Of a stretch of DNA of 64,000 nt, positions 7,375 to 15,944 are shown piece after piece. Under the pieces are notes generated by a model. That model did not search any database, had not been told where the DNA came from, and saw only the letters and a program-made list of their open reading frames with translations. The position numbers were made by a program, and so were the translations under genes. Each line of letters opens with the position of its first letter. Within the stretch, counting starts at the first letter, position 1. The DNA is from Rhizobacter koreensis (lineage in GTDB: Bacteria; Pseudomonadota; Gammaproteobacteria; Burkholderiales; Burkholderiaceae_C): contig NZ_JABWMJ010000001.1 in assembly GCF_013366375.1 (NCBI RefSeq), forward strand, positions 434,001-498,000, in the 5' to 3' direction.

Positions 7375-9778
7375 ACGGTGTGAATGGTGAGGGCGTGCGC
7401 TTCTCGTCGCGCAGCATGCGGTAGCCGGGGATATTGTCCTTCAGCGTTCCGAGAGGGTTCGAGCCGATCCGCGAGAGCCCGACCAGCTCGAGCTGCATCA
7501 TGAGCCGGGTGTTGGCTTCGCTGCGGCCGGTCGAGCGGCGTTCGGCCACGACGCGGCCGATCCAGCAGCCGGCGTCGTACTCGAGGCCGACCAGCGAATC
7601 GATGATGCGGCTGTCGCGCGTGCTGTAGTTGACCCGGCCGACGCTGTAGAGCGCGCCCTGGCAGGACCCGGCCGCGCCCGCGAGCGTGCCGTTCGGCTGG
7701 CGCCGGTCGGCGCCGTAGACCGGCCACTGCCAGCCGAGCTCGACCTGCTCGAGCAGGCCTCGCGTCAGCCGGTACGTCGCGCCGATGGTGCGATAGGGCC
7801 CTGGCGAGTAGCGCACGCCGGCGACCGAGCGCTCGATGCGGCCGTTCTCGGGGTCGTAGGTCACCAGCGCATCGACGTTCCAGCGCGACGTGATCGCTCC
7901 CGACCCGAACAGCAGCAGGTTCGAGAAGCGCCGCGTCAGCGGCTCGCCGTCGGGCGTGATGCGCTGGTCGCGGAACAGATAGCGCTGGGCGATGCCGACC
8001 CGCAGCGTCTCGGCGCCGGTCGCCGGGTCGAGGAAGCGCGAGGTCACGCCCGCGGTGAGCTGGTGCTCGTCGGACACGCGGTCGACGCCCGAGAACACGT
8101 TCTCGGTGAAGATCGACTCGACGTTGAAGTCCTTCGGGTACGCGTCGAAGTTCGGCAGGTCGTCCTGGCGCCGGTACGGCGTGTTCACGTACAGCAGGCG
8201 CGGCTCGAGCGTCTGCGTGAGCGTGCGGCCGAAGAGGGTGGCTTCGCGCTCGAGGGTCCACGAGCTGTCGACGCTGAGCGTCGGAATGAAGCGCGATGCG
8301 CTGCGGCGGCCGCCGGTCGGCGTCGAATCGAGCGAGTACGACGCCGCGTTGAACGACAGCTTCGGCGTCACCACCCAGCCCTGCGACCCGAACGGCCGTG
8401 CGATGCTGCCGAGCGCGTGCACGCGCTCGCCGGTGTGCCGGTTCACGAGATAGCGGTCGTCGGGGTTGGCGAAGCGGTTGTATTCGGTCTCGAACGAGAC
8501 GTCGAAGCCGCCGTTCCAGTTGTGCTGGTAGCGCGCGCCGATCTGCGGCCGCCGTTCGTACGGCGACTCGATGCGGGTCGTCGGGTCTTCGGTCTGCAGC
8601 ACCTGCCAGCGCTGCACCCGCGCGTAGGTCGACCAGTCGCCGAACGGCTTGCTGAGCGAGAGGCTCGAGCCCAGCAGGCGCCGGGTCAGGCTGTCGATCT
8701 CGTCCGGGAAGTCCTTCCAGTAGTCGTCGTCGGACACGCGGCGCACCCGCAGCTGGAGCAGGGTGTCGCCAGCGAACAGGCTCTCGTGACGCGTGCGCAG
8801 CGCGTAGCGCGAGTCGCCGGTCAGCCGGTCGTACGGCATCAGCTTGAGCGCGGTCTCGCCGGCGTGGCTCGGCTCCAGGTAGCGGAATTCGGTGTCGAGG
8901 CCGAAGCCGCGCTTGCTGCTCAGCGACGGCGTGAACGTCGCGTCGCGGTTGGGCGCGATGTTCCAGTAGTACGGGATCGATGCCTGCACGCCGCTGCGGC
9001 TGTCGATGCCGAGGTTGGGCGGCAGCCAGCCGGACTTGCGCTCGTCGTTCAGCGGGAAGCTCAGCACCGGCGCGCCGAGGATCGGAACGCCGTAGAAGCG
9101 CAGCACCGCGTTGCGCGCGACGCCCTCGTTCTTGTCGGTGTCGATCGCGATGCGCTCGGCCGACAGCAGCCACGGCGGGTCGCCCGAGCCGTCGGCCGGG
9201 CAGCTGGTATAGGTCGCGTCGGTCGCAACGGCCCGGGTCTGCTCGAGGAAGTCGATGCGCCCGGCGGTGCCGCCGGCGCCGGTCGCCCCGAATCGGTAGG
9301 TCGGCGACTGGAAGAAGCCCTCGAAGCGCTCGACGTGCAGCTGCAGCTCGGGTCCCTGGAACAGGTTGCCGTCCTGGCTGATGCGCACGTTGCCGGTCGC
9401 CCGCGCGAGGTCGTCCTTGCGGTCATAGGTCAGGCGGTCGGCGTGGATCACCGTGGTGCCGCGGCGGAACTCGACGTCGCCCTCGGCGACCGCGTCGATG
9501 TCGGGCCGCCCCGAGAGCTCGCGCGCCCGCACGATGATCGGGAGCTGGCGCCCCGCCGCGCCGCGCGGCGGCGCCTGCAGCGAGGGGGCGGTGCGCAGCT
9601 CGATGCCGCTCGCCGCAACGGCGGGGGCCGACGCCGCCGAGGCCGCGGCGGCGGGACCGGACGCGGCAAGGCCGGGCGCGGCAGCCGCCGGCGCCGTACC
9701 GGCGGCGTCAGGTGCCGTCTGCGCCAGAGCGCCTGCGGCGCCGAGCGCGGCGGCCAGCGTGGTCAGCGCAGGCCGCAT
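7367..9778 (-). CDS. lptD: LPS assembly outer-membrane protein LptD
   Basis: Beta-barrel that, with the lipoprotein LptE, inserts lipopolysaccharide into the outer leaflet of the outer membrane. From the ATG at 9778 it is 803 residues. A signal peptide (LTTLAAALGAAGALAQ) is followed by an Ala/Pro-rich linker to about residue 60 and an OstA/LptA-like periplasmic domain (VEFRRGTTVIHADRLTYDRK, GNLFQGPELQL). The rest is a large barrel rich in alternating aromatic strands (YYWNIAPNRDATFTPSLSS, GLDTEFRYLEP). A Cys pair lies in the barrel end (GSCQGALY, DAGCWIGRV) and a Cys in the N-domain (YTSCPADG), consistent with disulfide-dependent maturation. The frame is open further upstream, so the exact start is provisional. 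Confidence 0.94.
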   Translation of the reverse strand: MRPALTTLAAALGAAGALAQTAPDAAGTAPAAAAPGLAASGPAAAASAASAPAVAASGIELRTAPSLQAPPRGAAGRQLPIIVRARELSGRPDIDAVAEGDVEFRRGTTVIHADRLTYDRKDDLARATGNVRISQDGNLFQGPELQLHVERFEGFFQSPTYRFGATGAGGTAGRIDFLEQTRAVATDATYTSCPADGSGDPPWLLSAERIAIDTDKNEGVARNAVLRFYGVPILGAPVLSFPLNDERKSGWLPPNLGIDSRSGVQASIPYYWNIAPNRDATFTPSLSSKRGFGLDTEFRYLEPSHAGETALKLMPYDRLTGDSRYALRTRHESLFAGDTLLQLRVRRVSDDDYWKDFPDEIDSLTRRLLGSSLSLSKPFGDWSTYARVQRWQVLQTEDPTTRIESPYERRPQIGARYQHNWNGGFDVSFETEYNRFANPDDRYLVNRHTGERVHALGSIARPFGSQGWVVTPKLSFNAASYSLDSTPTGGRRSASRFIPTLSVDSSWTLEREATLFGRTLTQTLEPRLLYVNTPYRRQDDLPNFDAYPKDFNVESIFTENVFSGVDRVSDEHQLTAGVTSRFLDPATGAETLRVGIAQRYLFRDQRITPDGEPLTRRFSNLLLFGSGAITSRWNVDALVTYDPENGRIERSVAGVRYSPGPYRTIGATYRLTRGLLEQVELGWQWPVYGADRRQPNGTLAGAAGSCQGALYSVGRVNYSTRDSRIIDSLVGLEYDAGCWIGRVVAERRSTGRSEANTRLMMQLELVGLSRIGSNPLGTLKDNIPGYRMLRDEKRTPSPFTPYD

Positions 9779-9971
9779 CCGCGCCGCACGCGGCCGGCGC
9801 GGAGGTGACGTCGAAGGGGGCGTGGGCGGGAGCAGGGGCAAGGCGACGGACGAGGGCGAGGCGGTTGCGGCAGGGTCTTCGTTCGTTCGCCGGCGGCGCC
9901 TTGTCGGCCGCGGGCCGCTTGCGAGCGGTTGCGGCGGGCGGGTCGCGTCCCGGGCGCCGGGGCGCGGCTTT

Positions 9972-9979
9972 GTAGAATC
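9972..9979 (+). promoter_or_regulatory. Extended -10 element candidate for the amgK-like gene
   Basis: TGTAGAAT at about 9971-9978 resembles an extended -10 (TGnTAnnnT) in the 271-bp divergent region between lptD and the kinase gene. No convincing -35 hexamer is visible at the right distance, as is usual with extended -10 promoters. I found nothing else in this gap. Confidence 0.35.
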
Positions 9980-10049
9980 GATTATCCATGAGGCCTCCTT
10001 CGCGGGGCCTCCTGCCGAGCCCTCCCTCCCGTCTTCCCCCACGCTGCCC

Positions 10050-11144
10050 GTGCAACCTGCCGACTCCGCCGAGCCGCGCGTCGGCGACCTGCGTCCCGCT
10101 CCGCCCGTCGCCTGGGCCGATCCGGCCCGCCGCGCCGCATTCGAGGCCTGGTTCGCGCCGCTCGCCGACGCGCACCGCATCGATCCGGCCACCTTGCGTG
10201 CGGCGTCGAGCGACGCCAGCTTCCGGCGCTACTTGCGCGCCGACGTCGAGGGCGGCGGCAGCCTGATCGTGATGGACGCGCCGCCGCCGCAGGAGGACGT
10301 GCGGCCGTTCATCCACGTCGCCGGGCTGATCGAGCAGGCCGGCCTCAACGCTCCGCGCATCCTCGCGAGCGACGTCGCGCACGGCTTCCTGCTGCTGCCG
10401 GACATGGGATCGCACCTCTACCTGCATGCGCTGCAGGAGGCCGAGCGCGACGGCGATCCGGCGACCGCCGACCGCCTGATGCGCAGCGCGATCGGCGCGC
10501 TGGTGCAGTGGCAGCGCGGCGTCGCCACGACAGGCTTGCCCGACTACGACGACGCGATGCTGCGCCGCGAACTCGGCCTCTTCCCCGAGTGGTGCGTGGC
10601 GCGCCATTGCGGCGTGACGTGGAACGCCGACGAGCAGCGCGACTGGGACGCCGCGTGCGACCTGCTGGTGCGCAACGCGCTCGGCCAGCCGCGCGTCGCC
10701 GTGCACCGCGACTACATGCCGCGCAACCTGATGGTCACCGAGCCCGCCCCCGGGATCCTCGACTTCCAGGACGCCGCCGTCGGCGCGATCAGCTACGACG
10801 TCGCCTCGCTGCTGCGCGACGCCTTTCTCAGCTGGGACGAGGAGCGCGAGCTCGACTGGGGCATCCGCTACTGGGAGGCGGCGCGCAAGGCCGGGCTCCC
10901 GGTCGACGCCGATTTCGGCGAGTTCTGGCGTCAGCTCGAGTGGATGGGGCTGCAGCGGCACCTCAAGGTGCTCGGCATCTTCAGCCGCCTCAAGTACCGC
11001 GACGCCAAGCCGCACTACAGCGAGGACCTGCCGCGCTTCTTCGCGTACGCCCACAAGGTCTCGGCGCGCTACAACGCGCTGCGGCCGCTGTCGCGCCTGC
11101 TCGAGCCGCTGATGGGCGCGGCGCGTCTCGACGTCTTCTATTGA
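10050..11144 (+). CDS. amgK: AmgK-like sugar kinase (aminoglycoside phosphotransferase fold)
   Basis: Likely the anomeric kinase for N-acetylmuramate/N-acetylglucosamine used in peptidoglycan recycling. The protein-kinase-like APH fold is recognisable: SSDASFRRYLRA near residue 50, the catalytic loop VHRDYMPRNLMV with its HxDxxxxN, and the metal-binding ILDFQDA. The conserved C-terminal LQRHLKVLGIFSRL is seen in the family beside lptD. The GTG at 10050 gives 364 residues, slightly longer than usual; no ATG lies in a suitable place and no clear ribosome binding site is visible, so the start is uncertain. The uridylyltransferase murU, the usual next gene, is missing here. Confidence 0.82.
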   Translation: MQPADSAEPRVGDLRPAPPVAWADPARRAAFEAWFAPLADAHRIDPATLRAASSDASFRRYLRADVEGGGSLIVMDAPPPQEDVRPFIHVAGLIEQAGLNAPRILASDVAHGFLLLPDMGSHLYLHALQEAERDGDPATADRLMRSAIGALVQWQRGVATTGLPDYDDAMLRRELGLFPEWCVARHCGVTWNADEQRDWDAACDLLVRNALGQPRVAVHRDYMPRNLMVTEPAPGILDFQDAAVGAISYDVASLLRDAFLSWDEERELDWGIRYWEAARKAGLPVDADFGEFWRQLEWMGLQRHLKVLGIFSRLKYRDAKPHYSEDLPRFFAYAHKVSARYNALRPLSRLLEPLMGAARLDVFY

Positions 11145-11187
11145 CGCAGCGTTACGGCCGCCGGTCGGACGCCGTGAGCCTTGCCCC

Positions 11188-13101
11188 ATGCTGCGCCTGA
11201 CCGATCTCCGGCTCCCGCTCGACCACCCGGCCGACGCGCTGCCTGCCGCGATCGCCGCGAGGCTCGGCGTGGAGACCGCCGCCCTGGTGCGGGTCGACGT
11301 CGTCAAGCGCAGCTACGACGTGCGCAACAAGCGGGCGCCGGTGTTCATCTACACGATCGACGTGGCGGTCGACGGCCTGGCTGCGGGCGAGCCGGGCCGC
11401 GGCGCCGGCGGCGACGCGGGATCGGCCGCCGCGCCGGCCGACCCGCGCGCCGTGATGGCCAGCGCCGCCGACGTCACGCTGCTCGCGCGCCTCGCCGGCG
11501 ACCCGCACGTGCGGCCCGCGCCGGACATGCGCTACCGCTTCGTCGGGCACGTGCCCGCCGACTTCGGCACCGGCGCCACGCCGCGTCCGCTGGTCGTCGG
11601 GTTCGGGCCGTGCGGCATCTTCGCCGCGCTGCTGCTCGCGCAGATGGGGCTCAAGCCCATCGTTCTCGAACGTGGCAAGGCCGTGCGCGAGCGCACCAAG
11701 GACACCTGGCGGCTCTGGCGCAAGGGCGTGCTCACGCCGGAGTCGAACGTGCAGTTCGGCGAAGGCGGCGCGGGGACGTTCTCCGACGGCAAGCTGTGGA
11801 GCCAGATCAGCGATCCGCGTCACCTGATGCGCAAGGTGCTCGACGAGTTCGTCAAGGCCGGCGCGCCCGACGAGATCCTCTATGTCGGCAAGCCCCACAT
11901 CGGCACCTTCCGCCTCGTGGGCGTGGTGGAGAAGATGCGCGCCGAGATCGTGCGCCTCGGCGGCGAGATCCGCTTCGGCCAGCGCGTGGTCGACGTGCTG
12001 ATCGAGGGCGGCCGGATGCGCGGCGTGGTCGTCGAGGCGCCGGCGCAGCCTGCCGCCCTTCCGAATGGACCGAACGATCGACTTGCCGGCAATGACACGG
12101 ACGTTGTACCGGCGCCGGAGGACCGGGCGGACGCGGGGCCGACGAATGGACCGACCGTTTCGGCGTCAGCGCTCACCGCACCCGCCGCCGCCGCCGGGCG
12201 CGTGCGCCTCACGCTCGCCGCCGACCACGTCGTCCTCGCGCCCGGTCACAGCGCGCGCGACACCTTCGAGATGCTGCACGCGCGCGGCGTCCACATCGAC
12301 GCCAAGCCGTTCTCGATCGGCTTTCGGATCGAGCACCCGCAGTCGCTGATCGACCGTGCGCGCTTCGGGCCGAGCGCCGGCCATCCGCTGCTCGGCGCGG
12401 CCGACTACAAGCTCGTGCACCACGCGAAGAACGGGCGCTCGGTGTACAGCTTCTGCATGTGCCCGGGCGGCACGGTGGTCGCGGCCACGTCGGAGCCCGA
12501 CCGCGTGGTCACCAACGGCATGAGCCAGTACTCGCGCAACGAGCGCAATGCCAACGCCGGCATCGTCGTCGCGCTGTCGCCGGCCGATTGCGTAGTTCCG
12601 GGTGCCGACCCGTCGACCGCCGCGAGCCCGCTCGCCGGCATCGCGTTCCAGCGCTTCTGGGAGTCGCGCGCGTTCGAGCTCGGTGGCGGCGGCTACGTGG
12701 CGCCGGGTCAGCGCGTCGGCGACTTCCTCGCGCGGCGTGCCTCGACCGCGCTCGGCAGCGTCGAGCCCTCGTACCAGCCGGGGGTGCGGCCGACCTCGCT
12801 CGACACCGCGCTGCCGCGCTACGCGATCGACGCGATCCGCGAAGCCTTGCCCGCCTTCGAGCGCCCGATCAAGGGCTTCGCGCTCGCCGACGCGGTGCTC
12901 ACCGGCGTCGAGACGCGGACCTCGTCGCCGATCCGCATCACGCGCGACGCGACGACGCGGCAGAGCCTCAACGTGATCGGCCTCTACCCGGCCGGCGAGG
13001 GCGCCGGCTACGCCGGCGGGATCATGTCGGCGGCGGTCGACGGCATCGAGACCGCCGAGGCGGTCGCCCGGGCGATCCTCGCGACCACGCTCGGCGCCTG
13101 A
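11188..13101 (+). CDS. FAD-dependent dehydrogenase, COG2509 family
   Basis: A 637-residue flavoprotein of unknown substrate. The N-terminal 110 residues form the characteristic small domain (VDVVKRSYDVRNKRAPVFIY). A Rossmann FAD site follows (VVGFGPCGIFAALLLAQMG, then VLERGKAVRERTKDT). Next come the family motifs NVQFGEGGAGTFSDGKL and HVVLAPGHSARDT, KPFSIGFRIEHPQ, the Cys-containing SFCMCPGGTVV, and a terminal FAD-binding GLYPAGEGAGYAGGI. About 50 residues near 290-340 are a low-complexity insertion not expected in the family core. The gene starts 43 nt after the kinase stop and is probably co-transcribed with it. Confidence 0.88.
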   Translation: MLRLTDLRLPLDHPADALPAAIAARLGVETAALVRVDVVKRSYDVRNKRAPVFIYTIDVAVDGLAAGEPGRGAGGDAGSAAAPADPRAVMASAADVTLLARLAGDPHVRPAPDMRYRFVGHVPADFGTGATPRPLVVGFGPCGIFAALLLAQMGLKPIVLERGKAVRERTKDTWRLWRKGVLTPESNVQFGEGGAGTFSDGKLWSQISDPRHLMRKVLDEFVKAGAPDEILYVGKPHIGTFRLVGVVEKMRAEIVRLGGEIRFGQRVVDVLIEGGRMRGVVVEAPAQPAALPNGPNDRLAGNDTDVVPAPEDRADAGPTNGPTVSASALTAPAAAAGRVRLTLAADHVVLAPGHSARDTFEMLHARGVHIDAKPFSIGFRIEHPQSLIDRARFGPSAGHPLLGAADYKLVHHAKNGRSVYSFCMCPGGTVVAATSEPDRVVTNGMSQYSRNERNANAGIVVALSPADCVVPGADPSTAASPLAGIAFQRFWESRAFELGGGGYVAPGQRVGDFLARRASTALGSVEPSYQPGVRPTSLDTALPRYAIDAIREALPAFERPIKGFALADAVLTGVETRTSSPIRITRDATTRQSLNVIGLYPAGEGAGYAGGIMSAAVDGIETAEAVARAILATTLGA

Positions 13102-13267
13102 TTCGCGCCCTTCAGCGCCGAGCGAGCGTGCGGGCGGTCCGGCATCCGCCCGTCAGCGGGTTGCGCGGGGCGCGTACGAGCGCCACCGCCTGCTGTCGCG
13201 CTGCTCCGCAATGGTCGGACCTTTGGCGGCGCGACGGGCCGCGACCGTTGCCGTGCCCGCGCGGGGA

Positions 13268-14659
13268 TCATGCCGCCGTGACCGCCTCCGCGACCGCCTG
13301 CAACCGCAGCTCGGCCACCAGCCCGCCGCCCGGTGCGGCGTCGAGCGTGAGGCGGCCGCCCATCAGCTCGGCGTAGCGCGCGGCGATCGCGAGGCCGAGG
13401 CCGCTGCCGCCGCCTTCGGCGGTGCGCGACCAGCGCTGCAGCAGGCGCGCGCGCTCGCCGGGCTCGATGCCGCGGCCGTTGTCGGCGACCGCGATGCGCA
13501 CGCCGTCGGCGTCGCGCGCGACCTCGACCGTCAGCGTCGCAGGCCGCCCGTCGTCGGGGCGTCCGTGGCGCAGTGCGTTGTGGATCAGGTTGCCGAGCGC
13601 CCCTTCGACGAGGGCGAGGCTGCCGAGCGCGCGCACCGGCTGATCGAGACCCGACGCGCCGAGCTCGACGCCCTCGCGGTCGGCGAGCGGCAGGTAGCGC
13701 AGCAGCGCGTCGCGCACCAGCTCGTCGATCGCGAGCGGCTCGAGCGCCACCGCCGCCTGCACCTCGTCGGCATAGGCCAGCGCGAGCAGCTGCTCGACGA
13801 GGCGGCTCGCCCGCGCCTCGCTGCTCGCGATCGCCTCGAGCTGGCGGCGCCAGACCTCCGGGTCGTGATGCGAAAGGCCGTACGCGGCAAGGGCGCGGAT
13901 GCCGGCGAGCGGCGTTCGCAATTCGTGGGCGACGTTGCCGGCGAACTCGCGCTGCGCCGCCACGCCGTCGGCCACGCGGCCCATCAGCCGGTTCAGCGCG
14001 CGTGCGAGGCTCGTGACCTCGCGCGACGGCGCCGCGTCGTCGACCGGCGAGAGGTCGTTGGAGTCGCGCTGGTCGACCGCACGCTGCAGGCGGTCGAGCG
14101 GCGTCACCTCCTCGGTGATGATGCGGCCGAACCACCAGCCGAGGATGGGCAGCAGGACCAGTTGCGGCAGCAGCGCCGATGCCGCGAGGCGCCCCAGCCA
14201 CTGGCGGCGCTCGAACGTGGTCTGCGCGATCGTGACCGTGAACACCTCGAGCCCGGCGCCGCGCCGCAGCGTGACGGTGCGCAGCGGCTCGCCGTCGAGC
14301 TCCTGGTGCGCGAAGGCCCAGCTGCCGGTCGCGGGTTCGGTGCGCGCGAGGTGGGCGTTGCCGGCGATCAGCCGGCCGCGGTGATCGAACACGCTGAAGA
14401 AGAGGCGCTCGCGGTGGTCGAACAGCGCCGTGCCGAGCTCGCGCTCGGTGAGGTCGAGGTGCAGTTCGCCGTCGTCCGCGCTCACGTGCGCGGCGATGGC
14501 GTACGCGTCGTCGAGCAGCGAGCGGTCGAGCGCCTGGCTGGTCGATTCCCACGCGACGGTCAGCACCGCGGCCCCGCTGGCCAGCGTGACCAGCGCGAGT
14601 GGCACCAGCACGCGCTCGCGCAGGCGCGCGCGCAGCGTGCGCAGCGGCCGCACGGTCAT
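13268..14659 (-). CDS. tctE: Sensor histidine kinase, TctE/QseC type
   Basis: Membrane-bound kinase of the two-component pair with the regulator encoded upstream. The 463 residues show one N-terminal membrane helix (about 17-35, VLVPLALVTLASGAAVLTVAW) and a periplasmic sensor of about 120 residues. A second helix (LPQLVLLPILGWWFG) and a HAMP-like linker follow. The HisKA box VAHELRTPLAGI contains phospho-acceptor His245, and the HATPase domain has N, G1 and G2 boxes (NLIHNALRHG, VADNGRGIEP, GSGLGLAIA). The ATG overlaps the regulator stop by 4 nt. The divergent tctBA genes make a role in tricarboxylate or related organic-acid sensing likely. Confidence 0.88.
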   Translation of the reverse strand: MTVRPLRTLRARLRERVLVPLALVTLASGAAVLTVAWESTSQALDRSLLDDAYAIAAHVSADDGELHLDLTERELGTALFDHRERLFFSVFDHRGRLIAGNAHLARTEPATGSWAFAHQELDGEPLRTVTLRRGAGLEVFTVTIAQTTFERRQWLGRLAASALLPQLVLLPILGWWFGRIITEEVTPLDRLQRAVDQRDSNDLSPVDDAAPSREVTSLARALNRLMGRVADGVAAQREFAGNVAHELRTPLAGIRALAAYGLSHHDPEVWRRQLEAIASSEARASRLVEQLLALAYADEVQAAVALEPLAIDELVRDALLRYLPLADREGVELGASGLDQPVRALGSLALVEGALGNLIHNALRHGRPDDGRPATLTVEVARDADGVRIAVADNGRGIEPGERARLLQRWSRTAEGGGSGLGLAIAARYAELMGGRLTLDAAPGGGLVAELRLQAVAEAVTAA

Positions 14660-15345
14660 GCGGCGTCCTCGCTGCTGGCCTCGATCAGGTAGCCGAGACC
14701 GCGAAGGGTACGGATCGACGCACCGGTGCCGGCGAGCTTCTTGCGCAGCCGCGAGATGAACGCCTCGAGGGCGTTGTCGCCGAGCGCGTCCTCGAAATCG
14801 GAGAGCTTGTCCGACAGCATCCGCTTGTTGACGACGCGGCCGGGCGGCGTCATCAGCTCGGTGAGCACCGCCTGCTCGCGCGCCGGCAGCTCGAAAGGCT
14901 CGCGAGTCTCGCCACTGACGCGAAAGAAGCGCCCTGCGCGGCGGTCGAGCACCAGCGCGCCGACCTCGCAACGATCGCCGGTGTCGTGGCGCCGCCGCAC
15001 CAGCGCGCGCAGGCGCGCCTCGACCTCGCCCAGGTCGAAGGGCTTTCCGAGGTAGTCGTCGGCGCCCGCGTCGAGCCCGGCGATCCGCTCGTCGGTGCGA
15101 TTGCGCGAGGTCAGCACCAGCACCGGCGTGCGGTCGCCGCGCGCCCGCGCCTCGCGCAGCACGTCGACGCCGTTGCCGTCGGGCAGGTTGAGGTCGAGCA
15201 GCACCGTGTCGTAGGGCTGCACGCGCCACAGGTGGTTCGCCTCCTCGGCGCGGGACACGGCGTCGACGCGGTGCCCGGCCTCGGCGAGGCTGCGCTGCAT
15301 CACGCCTTGCAGAACGACGTCGTCCTCGACGACCAGGATGCGCAT
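14656..15345 (-). CDS. tctD: OmpR-family response regulator, TctD type
   Basis: A 229-residue two-domain regulator. The receiver has the acidic pocket Glu7/Asp8/Asp9, the phospho-acceptor Asp51 (VLLDLNLPDG), Thr in VLVLTSRN and Lys in LGKPFDLGEV. The winged-helix DNA-binding domain includes LPAREQAVLTELM, SDKLSDFEDALGDNALE and VFISRLRKKL-like recognition-helix sequence (AFISRLRKKLAGTG). It is divergent from tctB with 109 bp between them, a typical arrangement for a regulator that controls the transporter. A direct repeat in that gap fits OmpR-family binding. Confidence 0.93.
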   Translation of the reverse strand: MRILVVEDDVVLQGVMQRSLAEAGHRVDAVSRAEEANHLWRVQPYDTVLLDLNLPDGNGVDVLREARARGDRTPVLVLTSRNRTDERIAGLDAGADDYLGKPFDLGEVEARLRALVRRRHDTGDRCEVGALVLDRRAGRFFRVSGETREPFELPAREQAVLTELMTPPGRVVNKRMLSDKLSDFEDALGDNALEAFISRLRKKLAGTGASIRTLRGLGYLIEASSEDAA

Positions 15346-15380
15346 GGGTCGGGTTTTTCCGGGGCTCGCCAGGGCGGCGT

Positions 15381-15401
15381 GGTCAGGTGGAGGTCAGGCG
15401 G
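15381..15401. promoter_or_regulatory. Direct repeat, candidate binding site for the TctD-like regulator
   Basis: GGTCAGGTGG (15381-15390) and GGTCAGGCGG (15392-15401) repeat with an 11-nt period in the regulator/tctB divergent gap. OmpR-family regulators bind head-to-tail half-sites spaced by about one helical turn, so this is the best operator candidate in the gap. Confidence 0.45.
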
Positions 15402-15454
15402 CGACGGCGATAAACACGCCCGCTGCTTCGTCACTCTATTCATCCGGGAGCTTC

Positions 15455-15916
15455 ATGAGAATCAAGAGTCAACGCGACCTGTGGTCGGGGCTGATGTTCA
15501 CCGCGGTCGGCGGCGGCTTCGCGATCGGCGCGCTCAACTACTCGATGGGAACGTCGGCACGCCCCGGTGCCGGCTATTTTCCGCTCGGTCTGGGCCTCAT
15601 CCTCGCGCTGATGGGGCTGGTGCTGGTGCTTCAGTCGCTGGTGGTCGACAGCGAGGACGGCGAACGCATCGGCGCGGTCGCATGGCGGCCGCTGCTCGTC
15701 ATCATCGGTTCGATCGTCTTCTTCGGCGTCGCGCTCGATCGCCTGGGCCTCTTCATCACTTTTCCGCTGCTGGTCGTGATCGTCAGCTTCGCGAGCGACG
15801 AGTTCAGGTGGCGCGGCGTGATCACCAACGCGATCGTCCTGACCATCGGCGCGTGGGCGATCTTCGTGCTCGGCCTCAAGCTGATCATCCCGACGCTGCC
15901 GAACTTCATGCAGTGA
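15455..15916 (+). CDS. tctB: Tripartite tricarboxylate transporter small permease TctB
   Basis: A 153-residue inner-membrane protein, the small subunit of a TctABC secondary transporter. It has four hydrophobic segments (WSGLMFTAVGGGFAIGAL; YFPLGLGLILALMGLVLVL; LLVIIGSIVFFGVALDRLG; the run VIVSF to IIPTL) and the family's GTSARPGAGYFP motif after the first helix. The ATG at 15455 follows GGGAG and is preferred to an upstream in-frame ATG that overlaps the regulator start. tctA follows 28 nt downstream. No tctC binding-protein gene lies on either side. Confidence 0.9.
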   Translation: MRIKSQRDLWSGLMFTAVGGGFAIGALNYSMGTSARPGAGYFPLGLGLILALMGLVLVLQSLVVDSEDGERIGAVAWRPLLVIIGSIVFFGVALDRLGLFITFPLLVVIVSFASDEFRWRGVITNAIVLTIGAWAIFVLGLKLIIPTLPNFMQ

Positions 15917-15944
15917 CGGCGCAGAACACGACAAGAGACTCGCC

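Noticed and set aside
9453..10049. N-terminal extension of the kinase by about 200 codons
   Set aside because: It runs antisense to the lptD 5' end and shows no kinase-like sequence.
9779..10192. N-terminal extension of lptD by 138 codons
   Set aside because: The extension is low-complexity, would bury the signal peptide and overlaps the divergent kinase gene.
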